Shown piece after piece: positions 1 to 11,221 of a DNA stretch of 64,000 nucleotides (position 1 is its first letter; every line of letters begins with the position of its first letter). The position numbers were made by a program, and so were the translations under genes. Below the pieces are notes generated by a model. That model searched no databases. It saw only the letters and a list, made by a program, of their open reading frames with translations, and was not told the origin of the DNA. Source of the DNA: Myrmaecium sp. VS I D KN 1 (lineage: Eukaryota > Ascomycota > Dothideomycetes > Valsariales > Valsariaceae); contig JADQAV010000046.1 of NCBI GenBank assembly GCA_019775845.1, positions 186,001 through 250,000 of the forward strand. The letters are read 5' to 3'.

Positions 1-1
1 G

Positions 2-370
2 GCGATGCCCTTCGTCGCCGCCGACGGCGCCTACCTCGCCGGCCGCCCCGCTCGCATCTGGGTCTGGATCCTCCTCACCGTGCCCACCACCCTCGTCGGC
101 TTCGGCATCTACGCCGACGTGATGCGCCGCCAGCGCGCCGCCACCCGCCGGGTCCCGCCCGACCCTGCCGTCCCCGCCGCCATCACCGCCGCCCTGCCCG
201 CCGCTCTTGGCCCCGCCCTGCCCACGGTCGGCCGGCTGCGGCCGCGTGCCCGGTCCCCGGGCCTCCGTCTGGATCTCAGACGGCTGCTGCGGGGAGGTCG
301 ATCGACGGGCGGTGCGACGACGGCCAGGGAGGGGGAGGGGGCGCCGGCGACGGCGATGGTGGAGGTATAA
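2..370 (+). CDS. C-terminal end of an uncharacterised membrane protein (5' partial)
   Basis: An open frame enters from the left edge and stops at 368-370. The visible part has one hydrophobic stretch (WVWILLTVPTTLVGFGIYA), which could be a last membrane-spanning helix, then a basic patch (MRRQRAATRR) and a long Ala/Pro/Arg-rich tail with no recognisable domain. The basic residues directly after the helix fit a cytosolic tail. The methionine at position 5 is only the first in the window, and the true start probably lies upstream. The gene converges on the YHM2 gene. The tail sits in very GC-rich sequence and could be chance read-through past a splice site. I do not recognise the family. Confidence 0.35.
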   Translation, partial: AMPFVAADGAYLAGRPARIWVWILLTVPTTLVGFGIYADVMRRQRAATRRVPPDPAVPAAITAALPAALGPALPTVGRLRPRARSPGLRLDLRRLLRGGRSTGGATTAREGEGAPATAMVEV

Positions 371-1095
371 GTCATCGCGGCACAGGGCGGCGGTGGGGTC
401 CGGGCGCAGCAACGGGGGCCGGCTTGACGGTGGCACTCGGCGGATGAGTAGTTGTAGCTAGCAGTGGAGACGACGGGACGTCCGGTCCCAATCGGACCGG
501 ACGGGGACAGGCACATGGCTGACTGCGTACTTGTTATTGTTGTTTTGACGAAGGAGGAGAAAAGGAGAAGAGCACGTGGGGGTGTTGGGGAAGCAAACAA
601 GCCACAAGCAAGAAAGAACGAAAGAGAGAAGAGTAGAGAGACGGATGTAGCAGCGACAGGCAGCGAAGCCCTCGCCAACAAGAAAATAAGGTTTTAAATT
701 CCATTATGAGAAACGAGGTCTATGTTGTTGTGTGCTCGTGTACCGCCGCCTTGGTTTAACGTCGTCGATCCCTTGTATCGGATCCCACATCTCCTCGCCT
801 TACTCCTCTCCTCCCTGAATAAATGTTAGGTAAATGACAGGGAAAAGTGCCACGTCGTTCTGGTGTGAGGACACCCAAGGGAAAAGAGTGCGCGGCTGCG
901 GAGACGTTCGGATCCGATACAGTTCCGTACAGTCAATTCAAAAGGTGGCGGTGGACGATCGAAATCCTCGGTGCGACAGCAGAAGCAGAGAATGGAGGCG
1001 CGAGAAACCTGCAACAACCTCTCTTCTTCTGCCGCGAACGCGGGGGGATCCCGACCGGAAACACCAGCGGGTCGCCTCCGCGAAAAAGGGGAGGT
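371..1095. other. Convergent intergenic region
   Basis: This stretch lies between two 3' ends. It holds A/G-rich sequence at about 550-640 and no convincing gene. A long plus-strand open frame beginning near 847 runs into and opposite YHM2 and is treated as an antisense shadow. Confidence 0.5.
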
Positions 1096-2549
1096 TTAAT
1101 GCTTGGCCGTGACCGTTTCACCGGTCAGCTTCTCGACCGCTTCCTTGGCGCTGTTTTGCTTGCGGTCAGCCTTTCGTGGTGTTCTGTCGTGGGGACGACT
1201 GATCGGGAAGGTGGGGAAGGGGGAAAGCACTTACACATCGCCCAAGGCGACCATGCAAACCGTCTGCCAGACGCCCAGGCCGATGCGGGGGGTGACGCCG
1301 CGGTAGAGACCCTTGAGCCCGTTGTTCTGGTAGATGTACTTCAGCGCCTTGAACACGGTCAGGTTCTTGGGCCGGTTCGGGTCGACGGTCTTGCTCTGCA
1401 TCTCGACGCGGATGACCTCGATGGGCTGGTTCCAGGCGGAGAGGCCGCCGCCGAGGGCGGAGGCGAGGATCTTCTCGGGCACGCCGAGCTTCTCGCCCTG
1501 CTCCTTGCCGGTCGCCTTGCGGATCCCGCTCTCGGCGATGCGGGAGAGGCCGAAGCGGGAGCCCCAGTTGGTCACCTGGCGGACGGCGACGGCGTTGACG
1601 CCCTTGTTGATGCCGCGGATGCCCTCCTGGCGCCAGATCTCCATGAAGGTCTCCATTGTTCCAGGAGGCTTCATGCCGGCGGAGGCGACCTTGTGCTTGG
1701 TGATCTCGACCGTCTTCATGCAGGTGCAGAAGCCCATGGTCGCGTAGGCCTGCGCGAGGCCGCCGGCCATGCCGCCGCTGATACCAGCGACGAAGCCGGA
1801 CGCGCCGAGGGCGCGGGCCTGGTATTCGGCCTCGGAGGCCACGAAGAGGAGGACGGCACCCTTGGTAGAGGCCTCGATCCAGGCCCAGGGAATCAACCCT
1901 TGGTAGACTGCAGGTGTAGACGGCAGTGTCAGTACGCCAAGCCTCAACAATTCAGGTAGTCGGTGAGACGGTGATGGACTTACACCCAAGCAATCCACCA
2001 CGACCCCAAATCCTGCGAATGGCTCCCGCAAAGCCATCGCCTCTGTTAGCCGCCATTGTCGTCTTGGTGACCTCCAACGGCTGGTAGGTGAAGGTGTCAG
2101 CAATGGCCCGCGTTTAGCCGAGACGGGAATTATGTCGAGCCATGTGAAAAAAAAGGCCCGAGAGGGAAGTAAGTGCAGCGTACCTGGCCCAGCGTTGTCA
2201 CCCTGCATAACGCGAAAGAATATATGTCAGCTTTGTAGAACAACGTGTTGTTTGTGTTCGGACTTCGGAGGTGCATCGTGGTCGTGCGTGTTCGGGCTCG
2301 GGGGGGTAAGCAAGCCCATCATCGGAGCGAAACTTACTCAAACAGATTGAGACCCGCTCCAACTGCACCGAGCTGTTAGCCATCGTGTTGCGAGTATCGC
2401 GATAAGGATTCTTGCATGCGCGCGCAAGGCACGTAGGAAGATTAGGAGGCAGACATACGCAGCAGGTTGCTGAACTTGACCGGCTTCTTCTCCAGCTTCG
2501 GGGGTGTGGAGACCCCGGCCATGGTCGCGGCGGGCGTGGTGGTGGACAT
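1096..2549 (-). CDS. YHM2: Mitochondrial citrate/2-oxoglutarate carrier (Yhm2 type)
   Basis: This is a mitochondrial carrier family protein of the inner membrane. The Yhm2 subgroup exchanges citrate for 2-oxoglutarate and was first described in yeast as a protein associated with mitochondrial DNA. The carrier repeats carry Yhm2-type signatures: GQPLEVTKTTMAAN in repeat 1, KTVEITKHK in repeat 2 and NQPIEVIRVEMQSK in repeat 3. Other family-typical stretches are YQGLIPWAWIEASTKGAVLL and RQVTNWGSRFGLSR. The start (2547-2549) gives MSTTTPAATMAG, followed by KFSN and LLLGAGLNLFE across introns. Exons fit about 2459-2549, 2338-2362, 2184-2203, one near 1984-2085, a long exon from about 1911 to 1235, and a last exon ending in VEKLTGETVTAKH with its stop at 1096-1098. 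It lies just downstream of citrate synthase on the same strand. Family assignment is strong. The exact last splice junction is less certain. Confidence 0.9.
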
Positions 2550-4282
2550 GATCTGGGGTAGGATAGTGGTGGATGGGGCCCTGACCAAGGGAGAAGGGTG
2601 CTTCGTCGCAAATGGGGGAGGGAAGGAGGAGGAGGAGTGGTGGTAGTAGGTAGTTGGTGGAACAAGAAGAAGAAGAAGAGAAGGAGAAAAGAAGGAAATG
2701 AGAACAGATATAGGCGATGGACGATCCCGAGATGGTTGACAGAAGGCGTCGGCAGCTCCCCGTTAGGTTCGGCGGCTTTGGGGAGGATGGATGCACTTGG
2801 GGTGGGAAGCTGGGGCCAAGGGGCCAAGGGGGGGGGGAAGCACCGACCCTTAGGGGGCGGCTGAGCGCAGGGCTGTCGAAAGCGTTGAGGAGCTGAGAGT
2901 AGGCCCTGTCCTCTCACGTCGCACGCAATTCGAACTTCACACGAAGAAGATAAGAGATGATTGGAGAGGATGAAAGCTCTTCTTCTTCTTTTCTTCTTCT
3001 TTCCCATCCTTCCGCATTGATGATAGATATACCACCTTTATGTACCTTGTGGCCCGGAGTATGTGTACTACCAAAAACTATTCGCTCGCCGCAGTCTATC
3101 GATATTTATATAGTGAGGTAAACAACAGGAAAAACACTAACAACCCAAAACAAAAGTCAAAAGAAAAACAAAAGAAAAAGCAAAAAGCATTATAAAACCA
3201 TACACATCCCCTACCACCGTTTCCGCTCCGTAAAATCCCCGCGCAAAGCATTCACAATAGTCAATAAACAAAGTACCTACATACAGGTACACACTTGTGG
3301 TCGGCCTCCCGCGCAACGCACGGTTCTCCCTCCCTCCCCCCAAAAGAAAAAAGAGGCCCCCGGCGCGCCCCCCCACTCAGCAATCCCTCCCCGACCTGAC
3401 CTGAGCCACCTGACTCCCGATCCGACCGTCTCAGCTACCTTACCTAAGATCTCCGACCCGGTTCATCAGTTCCGACGCGGGAACCTAAGTCGTGTGCTCG
3501 GGCCGTGAGATCCCTCCTACCTAGTTCCTCCTTAAAAGTAAGACCAGGTAACGCATCTTGAGATACAAGTACACAATACATACGTGAGGAAAGGAAGTGA
3601 TCCTCCTGGACTCTCCCGGAGAGAGGGTAAGGTACTACGTAAACCTGTTCAAAGCCCCAGAAGGACCTTGATGGACGGACGCTCGTACCTAGTACCTAGT
3701 ACCTACTTTATATGTGCCTGCGGCAGGAGCCCGCAAACGGAAAATCAATTCGTGCGGCGACAACGGTCAGTCAGTCAGTCCTCCATTCCCTCTACCGAAC
3801 CGATATAGCTCTATATATGTACTCGGGCAAAAACGGATGGACTCGGTGAGCCTTCGTCGGACATAATCACACCAGTGCATCGGAGGATGTCGGTCCTCGA
3901 GGAATCACGCGCAAATGAATGAGGAAGGCCCTGGTGTATGAAGAAAAAAAAAACGAGGAATCTATTGTCGTCTGCTGGAAATCTGCATTTTGTGGGGGGG
4001 GGGGGGGGGGGGGGGNNGCCCCCCCCCCCCCCCCCCGCCGAACAAAAGGTGGCGGTAGTGATGAGGAAGATGAAGATGATGAAGTAGAGACACGCTGCGC
4101 TCGCGCGGAACCAGACAGCAAACCCCCCTTCCTGCCATCAAACACCCGCGCCTCGTTCGGAAGGTGATAAACAAAGAAAAAAAAAAGGCTTTCGTTCCCT
4201 TGGTATTCCAACCCTATGTTACACACACAAATGTTCGCCTTGCAATCTGGAAAGCATCCATCCCATCCCGTCATCAATCATC
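2550..4282. other. Intergenic region with assembly gap
   Basis: This is the upstream region of YHM2 and the 3' flank of citrate synthase. I see no gene. It contains A-rich and pyrimidine-rich stretches (about 3120-3200), short direct repeats such as CCTAGTACCTAGTACC near 3690 and CAGTCAGTCAGTC near 3766, and the gap at 4016-4017. Confidence 0.5.
3993..4036. other. Assembly gap flanked by poly-G and poly-C
   Basis: A run of about 23 G is followed by NN, one G and a run of about 18 C. G run, gap, C run is what results when two contigs that each end in false poly-G read tails are joined in opposite orientation. The true sequence and length here are unknown. Confidence 0.85.
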
Positions 4283-5862
4283 TTACAACTGAGCGCCGAC
4301 AAGCTTGGCGTAGGCCTCGGTGCTGAAGGACTTGGGCCTCTCGATGGGAGCGCCGACGGCACGGTCGATGATGAGCTGGGGAAGGACACCAAGGGCGCGA
4401 GAGACACCGAAGAGGACGGTGTAGAAGTTCTGCTCGGTGAGGCCGTAGTACTGGAGGAGGACACCGGAGTGGGCATCGACGTTGGGGTAGGGGTTCTTGG
4501 TCTTGCCATGCTCGGTGAGGACGCCCGGAGCGATCTTGTAGACCTGAGAAACGAGCTTGAACATGGGGTCGTCGGGAAGGTGCTTCTGGGCGAACTCGCG
4601 CTGGGAGACGTAGCGGGGGTCGGTCTTGCGAAGCACGGCGTGGCCGTAACCGGGGACGACACGGCCGGACTTAAGAGTGGACCAGAGGTACTCCTTGATC
4701 TTCTCGTCAGACAGATCGTTGCCGATCTGGGCCTTCATCTCCTGAAGCCACTTAAGGACCTCCTGGTTGGCCCTGAAACAATTGTTAGTGGCCTATCGCA
4801 TGGCTGCTCGTGGACACCACTTACAATCCGTGGAGGGGACCGGCCAAACCGTTGAGGCCGGCAGCGAGAGAAAGGTAAGCAGAGCTCAAAGCGGAGCCGA
4901 CCAAGTGAGTGGTGTGGGCAGAAACGTTGCCACCCTCGTGGTCAGAGTGGATGGTGAGGTACAGACGCATCAGCTCAACGAAGTCCTTGTTCTCGGCGTA
5001 GCCGAGCTGGTTGGCCAAGTTGAAGGCGTAGTCCTTGTCGGCCTGGACGGCAGCGACCTTGCCATCCTTGAAGACGTTTCGGTAAATCTTGGCGGCGATG
5101 GTGGGAAGCTTGGCGATCAAGTCCATCGAATCCTCGAAGGTGTGCTCCCAGTACTGGGACTTGGGAAGACCCTTAGCGTAGGCCTTGGAGAAGGAAGACT
5201 CACGCTCGAGAGCGGTCACGGCGAGGGAGAACTGAGCCATGGGGTGGAGGTCATTGGGGCAGCGGTCGATGAGCTCCTCAATGTACTTGGGAAGGGCAGA
5301 GCGGGCAGCCCACTCAGCGGAGAGGTCGCGGACCTGCTGCTCGCTGGGGACCTCACCGGTCAAGAGAAGCCAGAAAAGGCCTTCGGGGAGAGGCTCCTGG
5401 CCACCGGGAGCCTTGGGAAGCAGCTGCTGGCACTCGGGGATGGTCTTGCCGCGGAAACGGATACCCTCCTCAGCGTCCAGGACGGAACCCTCCCAGACAA
5501 GGGACTTGATACCACGGGCACCGCCGTAGACCTGGTCGAGCGTGACCTCGCCGATGACCTTGCTGCCATACTCTCTGTGACGGATGTGTTAACGGAAGAC
5601 GATCGGTAGACGGCGTGAATCGTGGCCATACTTCTTGAGCTTCTTGATCTTCTCCACCTCACCGGGGATCTTCGCAGCGAAGGTCTCCTTCAGGGACTGC
5701 GGACGGACGTTAGCACGGATGGCAACGTCGGAAGCGTCGGGAGAGCCTTACAGAAGTCTTGCTGGAGTATGCGCGCAGGCCGTTGAAGGCGGCGCTCCTC
5801 ACAGCGGAGGAGGTGGACAGGGAAGACCTGAGGATGGAGGAGCCCCGGATGACTGAAGCCAT
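4283..5862 (-). CDS. CIT1: Citrate synthase, mitochondrial
   Basis: Condenses acetyl-CoA and oxaloacetate to citrate in the mitochondrial matrix, the first step of the TCA cycle. The N-terminus [19 protein letters not shown] with following Arg residues and AYSSKTS is a typical cleavable presequence. The citrate synthase core includes [17 protein letters not shown], the first active-site His in [13 protein letters not shown], the second in [14 protein letters not shown], and the catalytic Asp in [10 protein letters not shown]. The protein ends [14 protein letters not shown] with its stop at 4283-4285. At least three introns are visible (near 5580-5630, 5700-5750 and 4774-4823). The terminal AQL is not a canonical peroxisomal signal, so this looks like the mitochondrial isoform and not a peroxisomal or methylcitrate paralogue. 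YHM2, the likely exporter of its product, is next downstream on the same strand. Confidence 0.95.
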
Positions 5863-7712
5863 TGTGTGCGGATGGAATTGAGGGGGATGGAATGGAGATG
5901 AGGGTGTGAAGAAGTTGGGAGAGGAAGAAAAAGCAAGATGGCAGAGGGGAAAGGGAAGGTAGTAGTACGTTTAGCAAAGAGCAATGACGCACGGCCCAAG
6001 TATGCGCAAATAATCATCAGTATCCGAGGCGCCCACCCCCCAGCTCCAGTTCCGCCCGCGCGCGCCCACGCTCGTCAGCGATTGTTGGGACTGTGCACTG
6101 GCAGCCGTCCATCCCACGCAGGCCGACAGCCACAACGCTGACGCTTCCGGTTGAGTTGCTAAGGACCACCGCACGCTTTTTATTGTCCATCCGTGGGACA
6201 TGCGTTCAGACACCCCTTCCTCTCCCTTCCGGCCTGATTGACGGTCTGAAGTGCTCCCTTGATGCTCCACCTCATGGCCGACGCAGCTGGGAACCGCACT
6301 CCGCCCGCGCCGTAACACCCTCCCCACCCCAAGGGAGAGCTAGCGGGCGACTACTCCACTCCGCAGTGAATAACCCTGCGATCGGATTGGCGGAGGACGG
6401 AGCACCCACTGGGGGGCGCGACAGCCGAGGGGGAACGGAATTGCTACGGAGAACACCTCTGGAGTTAAAACACCTGGCAAGTCGTTAATCATCTGCTACA
6501 TGTGTCGCTGCCCGCTGCCCGCCGCCCCATTTTCCCCCTGGCCCCGTGACTCGCAATCCGGAGGTCCCGTGCAACGCGGGCGGCGGACAGAATGTGAAAA
6601 CGTCCAGCTTCTCCAGCAACCAGGCTGACTGGGCCACGCTGGGCCTGGTATTATCTCGTGGTACCTGACCTATCCGAGGCCGAATCCCGACTCCCGACAG
6701 TGCCGTGCCGTAATGCCTCGAAAATGCCTGAGGATGGCATGCTTCCTGCTTGAATTCGGGTAATTGTCCGTCGGCGATGCGTGCGATGCCGCCGATGCGC
6801 GATGCCGCCGATGCGTGCGATGCACTGCATTGGCCGATGTTCCAATGCCGTCTGTGATATGCAAGTGATTTGGAGATCATGTCTACTTAGGGATCTTACT
6901 ACACTCATAAATAATCCGTACCACGAACAATGGCAAAAATTCAGTCTTTTTCACAATCCCCTGAGGCATCTATCCAAGATCCCATCATGCAGTTGATCCT
7001 GAATGCGTCTATCAGAGGATATAAATGGCCGCTTGGTGATTGATACCGCTGAGTAGTACTGTACCTATGATGCGTGCCTGAGGTGTTATCAAACGAGTCC
7101 CCAGGCACCCATGCTGGCCCAGCCAAGACCCATTGTCACGCTAACAGCACCCCAACCCAAGCGCAACACCTCCATACCTCGACTCTCTCGGTCTCGCTAC
7201 TCAAGAACGAAGGACACCTTAATCAACCTCCAACTCTTTCTCTCCTTCGTAGAAAACATTTCGCATCGCGACCGTACTGGCCTGCGCCTTCCCTGACTGC
7301 ACAGAGTAATCTCTCGAACGGTCTGCGTACACATCGGACTTTCTTGCAGCAGTTGTTGTCGCAGCGGCCACTGACCACTCTAACTGTGGAGCTCATACCG
7401 TGACAGCTGTGCTGTAGATCGTACACGCGTCTATGAGCCTGTCTTGCTGTCTGTCGCCACCTACTCAGCGTGTTTCTGGCGGGTCAATCGTTCTCAGATC
7501 GTGCCCTGTCCGCTTCTATAAGATCACACCTGCACCTGACTCTGGTAGAAGTACGCCTTCTAGGCATACTCTGACGTCCACTCGGCCATTCTCATCGACA
7601 CCATCTAGAGGCTTGTCAGGCACGGGAATCCAGTCAAGTATCGCGTAAGCATCCGTGGCAGACTCGTAAACAGGATTGAAATTCAGGAGTGGGACCACTG
7701 TAGACAGTACCC
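5863..7712. promoter_or_regulatory. Divergent intergenic region between citrate synthase and the Seb1-like gene
   Basis: A 1.85-kb region must hold both promoters. A TATA-like word (GATATAAATGG, about 7018) lies roughly 690 bp upstream of the plus-strand start. A short imperfect tandem of GCGATGCCGCCGATGC lies at about 6774-6822. No coding frame here looks real, and no regulator-binding site can be assigned with confidence. Confidence 0.4.
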
Positions 7713-10249
7713 ATGGCAGCGCTACAAGAGCTAGACGCTGCCTTGCGGGCATTACCGGGCATGAAGCCGCCCGGCATCAGCAAGAAGACAATCGAGTTTA
7801 TGCAGGGATTCTGCGTACAAAACGTCCAGGTATGAGGATCACAGTCCGCTACGCAACCGCAAGCGAGCAGGAGATAACGTTCTTTCAACCCAGGCCGAGT
7901 CCGTGATCGTCCCAAAGATCTTCACACAGTTCAAGAACTCTTCACCGACACACAAACTTGGTGTCCTCTATATTGTAGATACTGTGATAAGGATCTGGAG
8001 GACAAAGGCGGCCGAGAGCGGCCAGTCGCTTGACGGTCCTAGGTCTCCTGCGGGTACATTCGCGGCTGGAGTCCATAGAATCACTGAGGCATTCCCTTGG
8101 ATGATGAATGAAGCCATCCACGTTGCCCCAGACACGCAGAAAGAGAAATTCCTCAAGCTGTTAGACATCTGGGACAAGGCGAATACCTTTCCCCGCGATT
8201 TAGTCCTTCACTTTAAGCAGAGGTTGACTGGAGGTTCGTCAGGTGAGGAGCGTCTTCTGGGTACTAATTTGAGACATGGCTTACAAGTGTCAGATACTCG
8301 ATCATATACTCCAGCAGGCAGCCCATCTGCGGAAGCCTTGAGCATACTTGGGCTTAGACCCCAGACGTCCCAAGCACCAGTCCAACAAAATCCACAGCCT
8401 CCAGCTGCGCCCGCGACTGCTCCCGCTGCTACTTCTGACTCCTCTGATGCGGGCGCTATTCTGGCTGCCTTGGCTGGTCTGAACAGACCAGCACCAGCAG
8501 CACCAGCATCTACGCCCTCCAACAACTTCACTCCCCAGGCTCCTGCTCCAGCTGCCAGCCAGCCTTACGTTCAACCGCAACCAGTAGTTCCATTCGTAAA
8601 CCCAACTCCAGCTGTTCCAACGTATGGAGTTGCTCCTGTAAGCCAGCCTATCGCTGGGATGTATGGCATGCCCGCCATGCCTAGTCAAACTCTGCCTCAA
8701 CAGTATACCGCCCCCTCGGTGCCGTCCACTGCGGCGCCGCAAGCCCCTGCTGCCGCCCCCGTCAATAATAATGAAATGATCATGCAGTTGCTAGCAGCCC
8801 TGCCGCATCTGCCGCCAGAGCAACAGCAACAAGTAATTGCTGTATTGACTCAGCTGTATGGAAATGCGGCGAATTCCGCTGCTGCGCCTCAAGCAGCTGC
8901 TCCGGCTCCTGTCCCCAATGTCCAACCACCGGCTTTCACCAATGTCCAGCCCAGTAGCACACAGCCTGAGGCGCCTTCGCAGGAGCAGACTTATCAGAAT
9001 GGTCAAAATGGAAACAGTCAAAACTACGATAACAATAGGAGGATCCCACAGCGGGATCGCAGTCGCTCTCCGGACTTCCAATCGGAGCGAGGCCGTAGCC
9101 CGCCCAATCGCCGTGGTAGTCCGACATACGGTGTATATAACCCCAATGCTGCCGCTGAGAGCAACGAGCCGCGCCAGCAAGAGAACAAGCGTGGCAGAGG
9201 TAAGAACAGGGGGAATCGTCAAGACAACTACCGGCAACGCACGCCACCTCCTCAGATGCAACAGCAAGGTTCCAATCAGGGCTCGCAGCCAAGGCAGGTC
9301 CCGAAGAATGTAGGTCGGGATCCCACGTTACCGCCAGGCTGTATCAAAGGTATGTCTTCTGCCACCCCTCGGCTTCTCGACTTGATGCTTATAAGTTCTG
9401 TATATAGTCCTCAGCCGGACTCTATTTGCTGGCGGCGTCAAGTAAGTACCCTCCAGAAATGGCGTGGGCGCCAAGTTTGCAAAGAACAAAAAAGCTAACG
9501 ACGGTGTCAGTGGCTCTGATCCGGAACTTCATCAAATCTTCTCCCGCTTCGGACAGGTGCAGTCCTGCATCGGCAATCGCGAGAAGCACCACGCGTTCAT
9601 CAAGATGGCGGACCGCGCGGGTGCGGAAGCCGCCAAGGCCGGCATGGAGAACATCACCGATCCCGCCATCGCCCGGCTGATCCGGTCCACCCGCTGGGGC
9701 GTCGGCTTCGGCCCGCGCGACTGCAGCGACTACAACACCGGGGTGAGCATCATCCCGATCGACCGACTCACGGACGCGGATCGCAAGTGGATCTGCTCGG
9801 CGGAGTACGGCGGGACCGGCGGCCGGCCGTTGGAGCCGGGGCTCGTGGTCGAGGAGCCCGACATTGAAATCGGCGCCGGCGTAAGCAGTAAAGCGATCAG
9901 CAGAAGAGTCCCGGTGGATGGCGGCAGAGGAGGCGCTCATGCTGGCCGAGGTGGCAGGGGCGGTTTCGGTGGCGGTGGTGGACGAGGCGGATTCGAAGGT
10001 GGCCCGCATCAACAGCACCACGGCGGTCCGGGTGGACATGACGGACATGGGCACGGCGGCGGCCGCGGTGGTGGTGGTGGTGGCGGCGGCGGTGGGAAAG
10101 GAAAGAAAGGCCACCACGGCCATCATGGTCACGGTGGACACGGCGGCCATGGAGGACATCACGGCAATCAACCGAGCAGTGCGGAGGAGAAGGCGATCGG
10201 CGTGCCCCCACCTGTTCCGGGATTTGGCTTTCAGTTACCGGGGATGTGA
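7713..10249 (+). CDS. seb1: Seb1/Nrd1-like RNA-binding transcription termination factor
   Basis: Binds the RNA polymerase II C-terminal domain and nascent RNA to direct 3'-end formation and termination in the nucleus. Exon 1 (7713 to about 7830) starts MAALQELDAALRALPGMKPP. The CTD-interacting domain continues with SVIVPKIFTQFKNSSPTHKL and FLKLLDIWDKANTFP. A long Pro/Ala/Gln-rich linker and an RS/RG-rich segment follow (RDRSRSPDFQ). The RRM follows, spliced together through two introns (about 9351-9409 and 9440-9511): VLSRTLFAGGVNGSDPELHQ, then FGQVQSCIGNREKHHAFIKM. The Nrd1/Seb1 companion region is clear (WGVGFGPRDCSDYNTGVSII; EYGGTGGRPLEPG; EPDIEIGAGVSSKAISRR). The tail is RGG-rich and then an unusual His/Gly repeat. 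Seb1 versus Nrd1 naming rests on family similarity only. The domain order is typical. Confidence 0.9.
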
Positions 10250-10381
10250 GGGGACTTTTTTTTCTTCTCTCCTTTCTTCTCTCCGTTTACTCTTCTATAC
10301 TTGTTGGGCCTCGTTTGCCCCCTTTTTTCCCGTTCATGAAGGTGCTTTCGGCACGGGACCTGCAAAGATGCAGCAGCAGCG

Positions 10382-10448
<67 letters not shown>

Positions 10449-11221
10449 GCGCGGAAACGCTTTTCTCTTTCTTTTCTCTTTCCACGGATCTCTTTTTCCT
10501 TTTTCCCTCTCTTCCTCTCTCTTTCAGGAACCCTTCTCCGCGTACAACGCAACTAGGTGTGGAGAAGGGAGGGACCTGCATACCTCCCATCAGTTCTGCT
10601 TTTTTCTTCCGTGTTTTCCTTTTCTCTTAGTTCGTCACCTGCTTCTTCCCTGGCGTTTGCGAAAAGTGTACGTACGTACTGTATAGTATTTTTCTGGGCT
10701 TTTTCTCAATGGGGGGGTGTACGAAGCGCGGTTTTATTCAGAATTCACGTTCCATTTCCTATCTATCCACATCAATGCTGAAGTGTAGCCCCTCCTCCCC
10801 CGGCCCCAAAACTAATCGAGGACGTCCCGCGGAGAGTCAAGACGGAAAGCTGATAAAGATATGAAGGATGATGCAATGTCTACTCGGTGGAAAGCCCAGC
10901 TCCGTCTACAGATGATGATGATGATGATGATGCATGTTCATGCGCCCCCTCTCCCCTTCTCCCCATCCGTCTTTCCAGCAGTACACAAGAATAAGGAAGA
11001 AAGAAAGGACTCCAAGCGCCGTTGGATGTATTCTTCCGCACTCGACTTCGGCGACTTTCACGCCGCCGCATCGGATTGCTTCAAAGAAGGTAGAACGGAA
11101 ATCAGAAGATGGATGCGGGAAATGGGAAGGGTGGGATGAGAAAATGAAGTCCTCGTTTCCTAATCGCATGCCTCCTCCTTTGCGTGACCGCAGCAGCTCC
11201 ACCCCCAACTTCTCCCCCTCT
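10250..11221. other. Convergent intergenic region with trinucleotide repeats
   Basis: Lies between the 3' ends of the Seb1-like and LOG genes. It holds a CAG/CAACAG tract, long T/C-rich stretches and a (GAT)n tract at about 10911-10931. No gene is supported. Confidence 0.5.
10371..10448 (+). repeat. CAG / CAACAG microsatellite
   Basis: Begins as imperfect CAG repeats, then about ten copies of the hexamer CAACAG. It lies about 120 bp past the Seb1-like stop codon, probably in its 3' UTR. It could encode polyGln in a plus frame, but the frame has no other protein-like sequence. Confidence 0.85.

Noticed and set aside
847-1959. 370-codon plus-strand open frame
   Set aside because: It is antisense to the YHM2 coding exons and has no recognisable domain.
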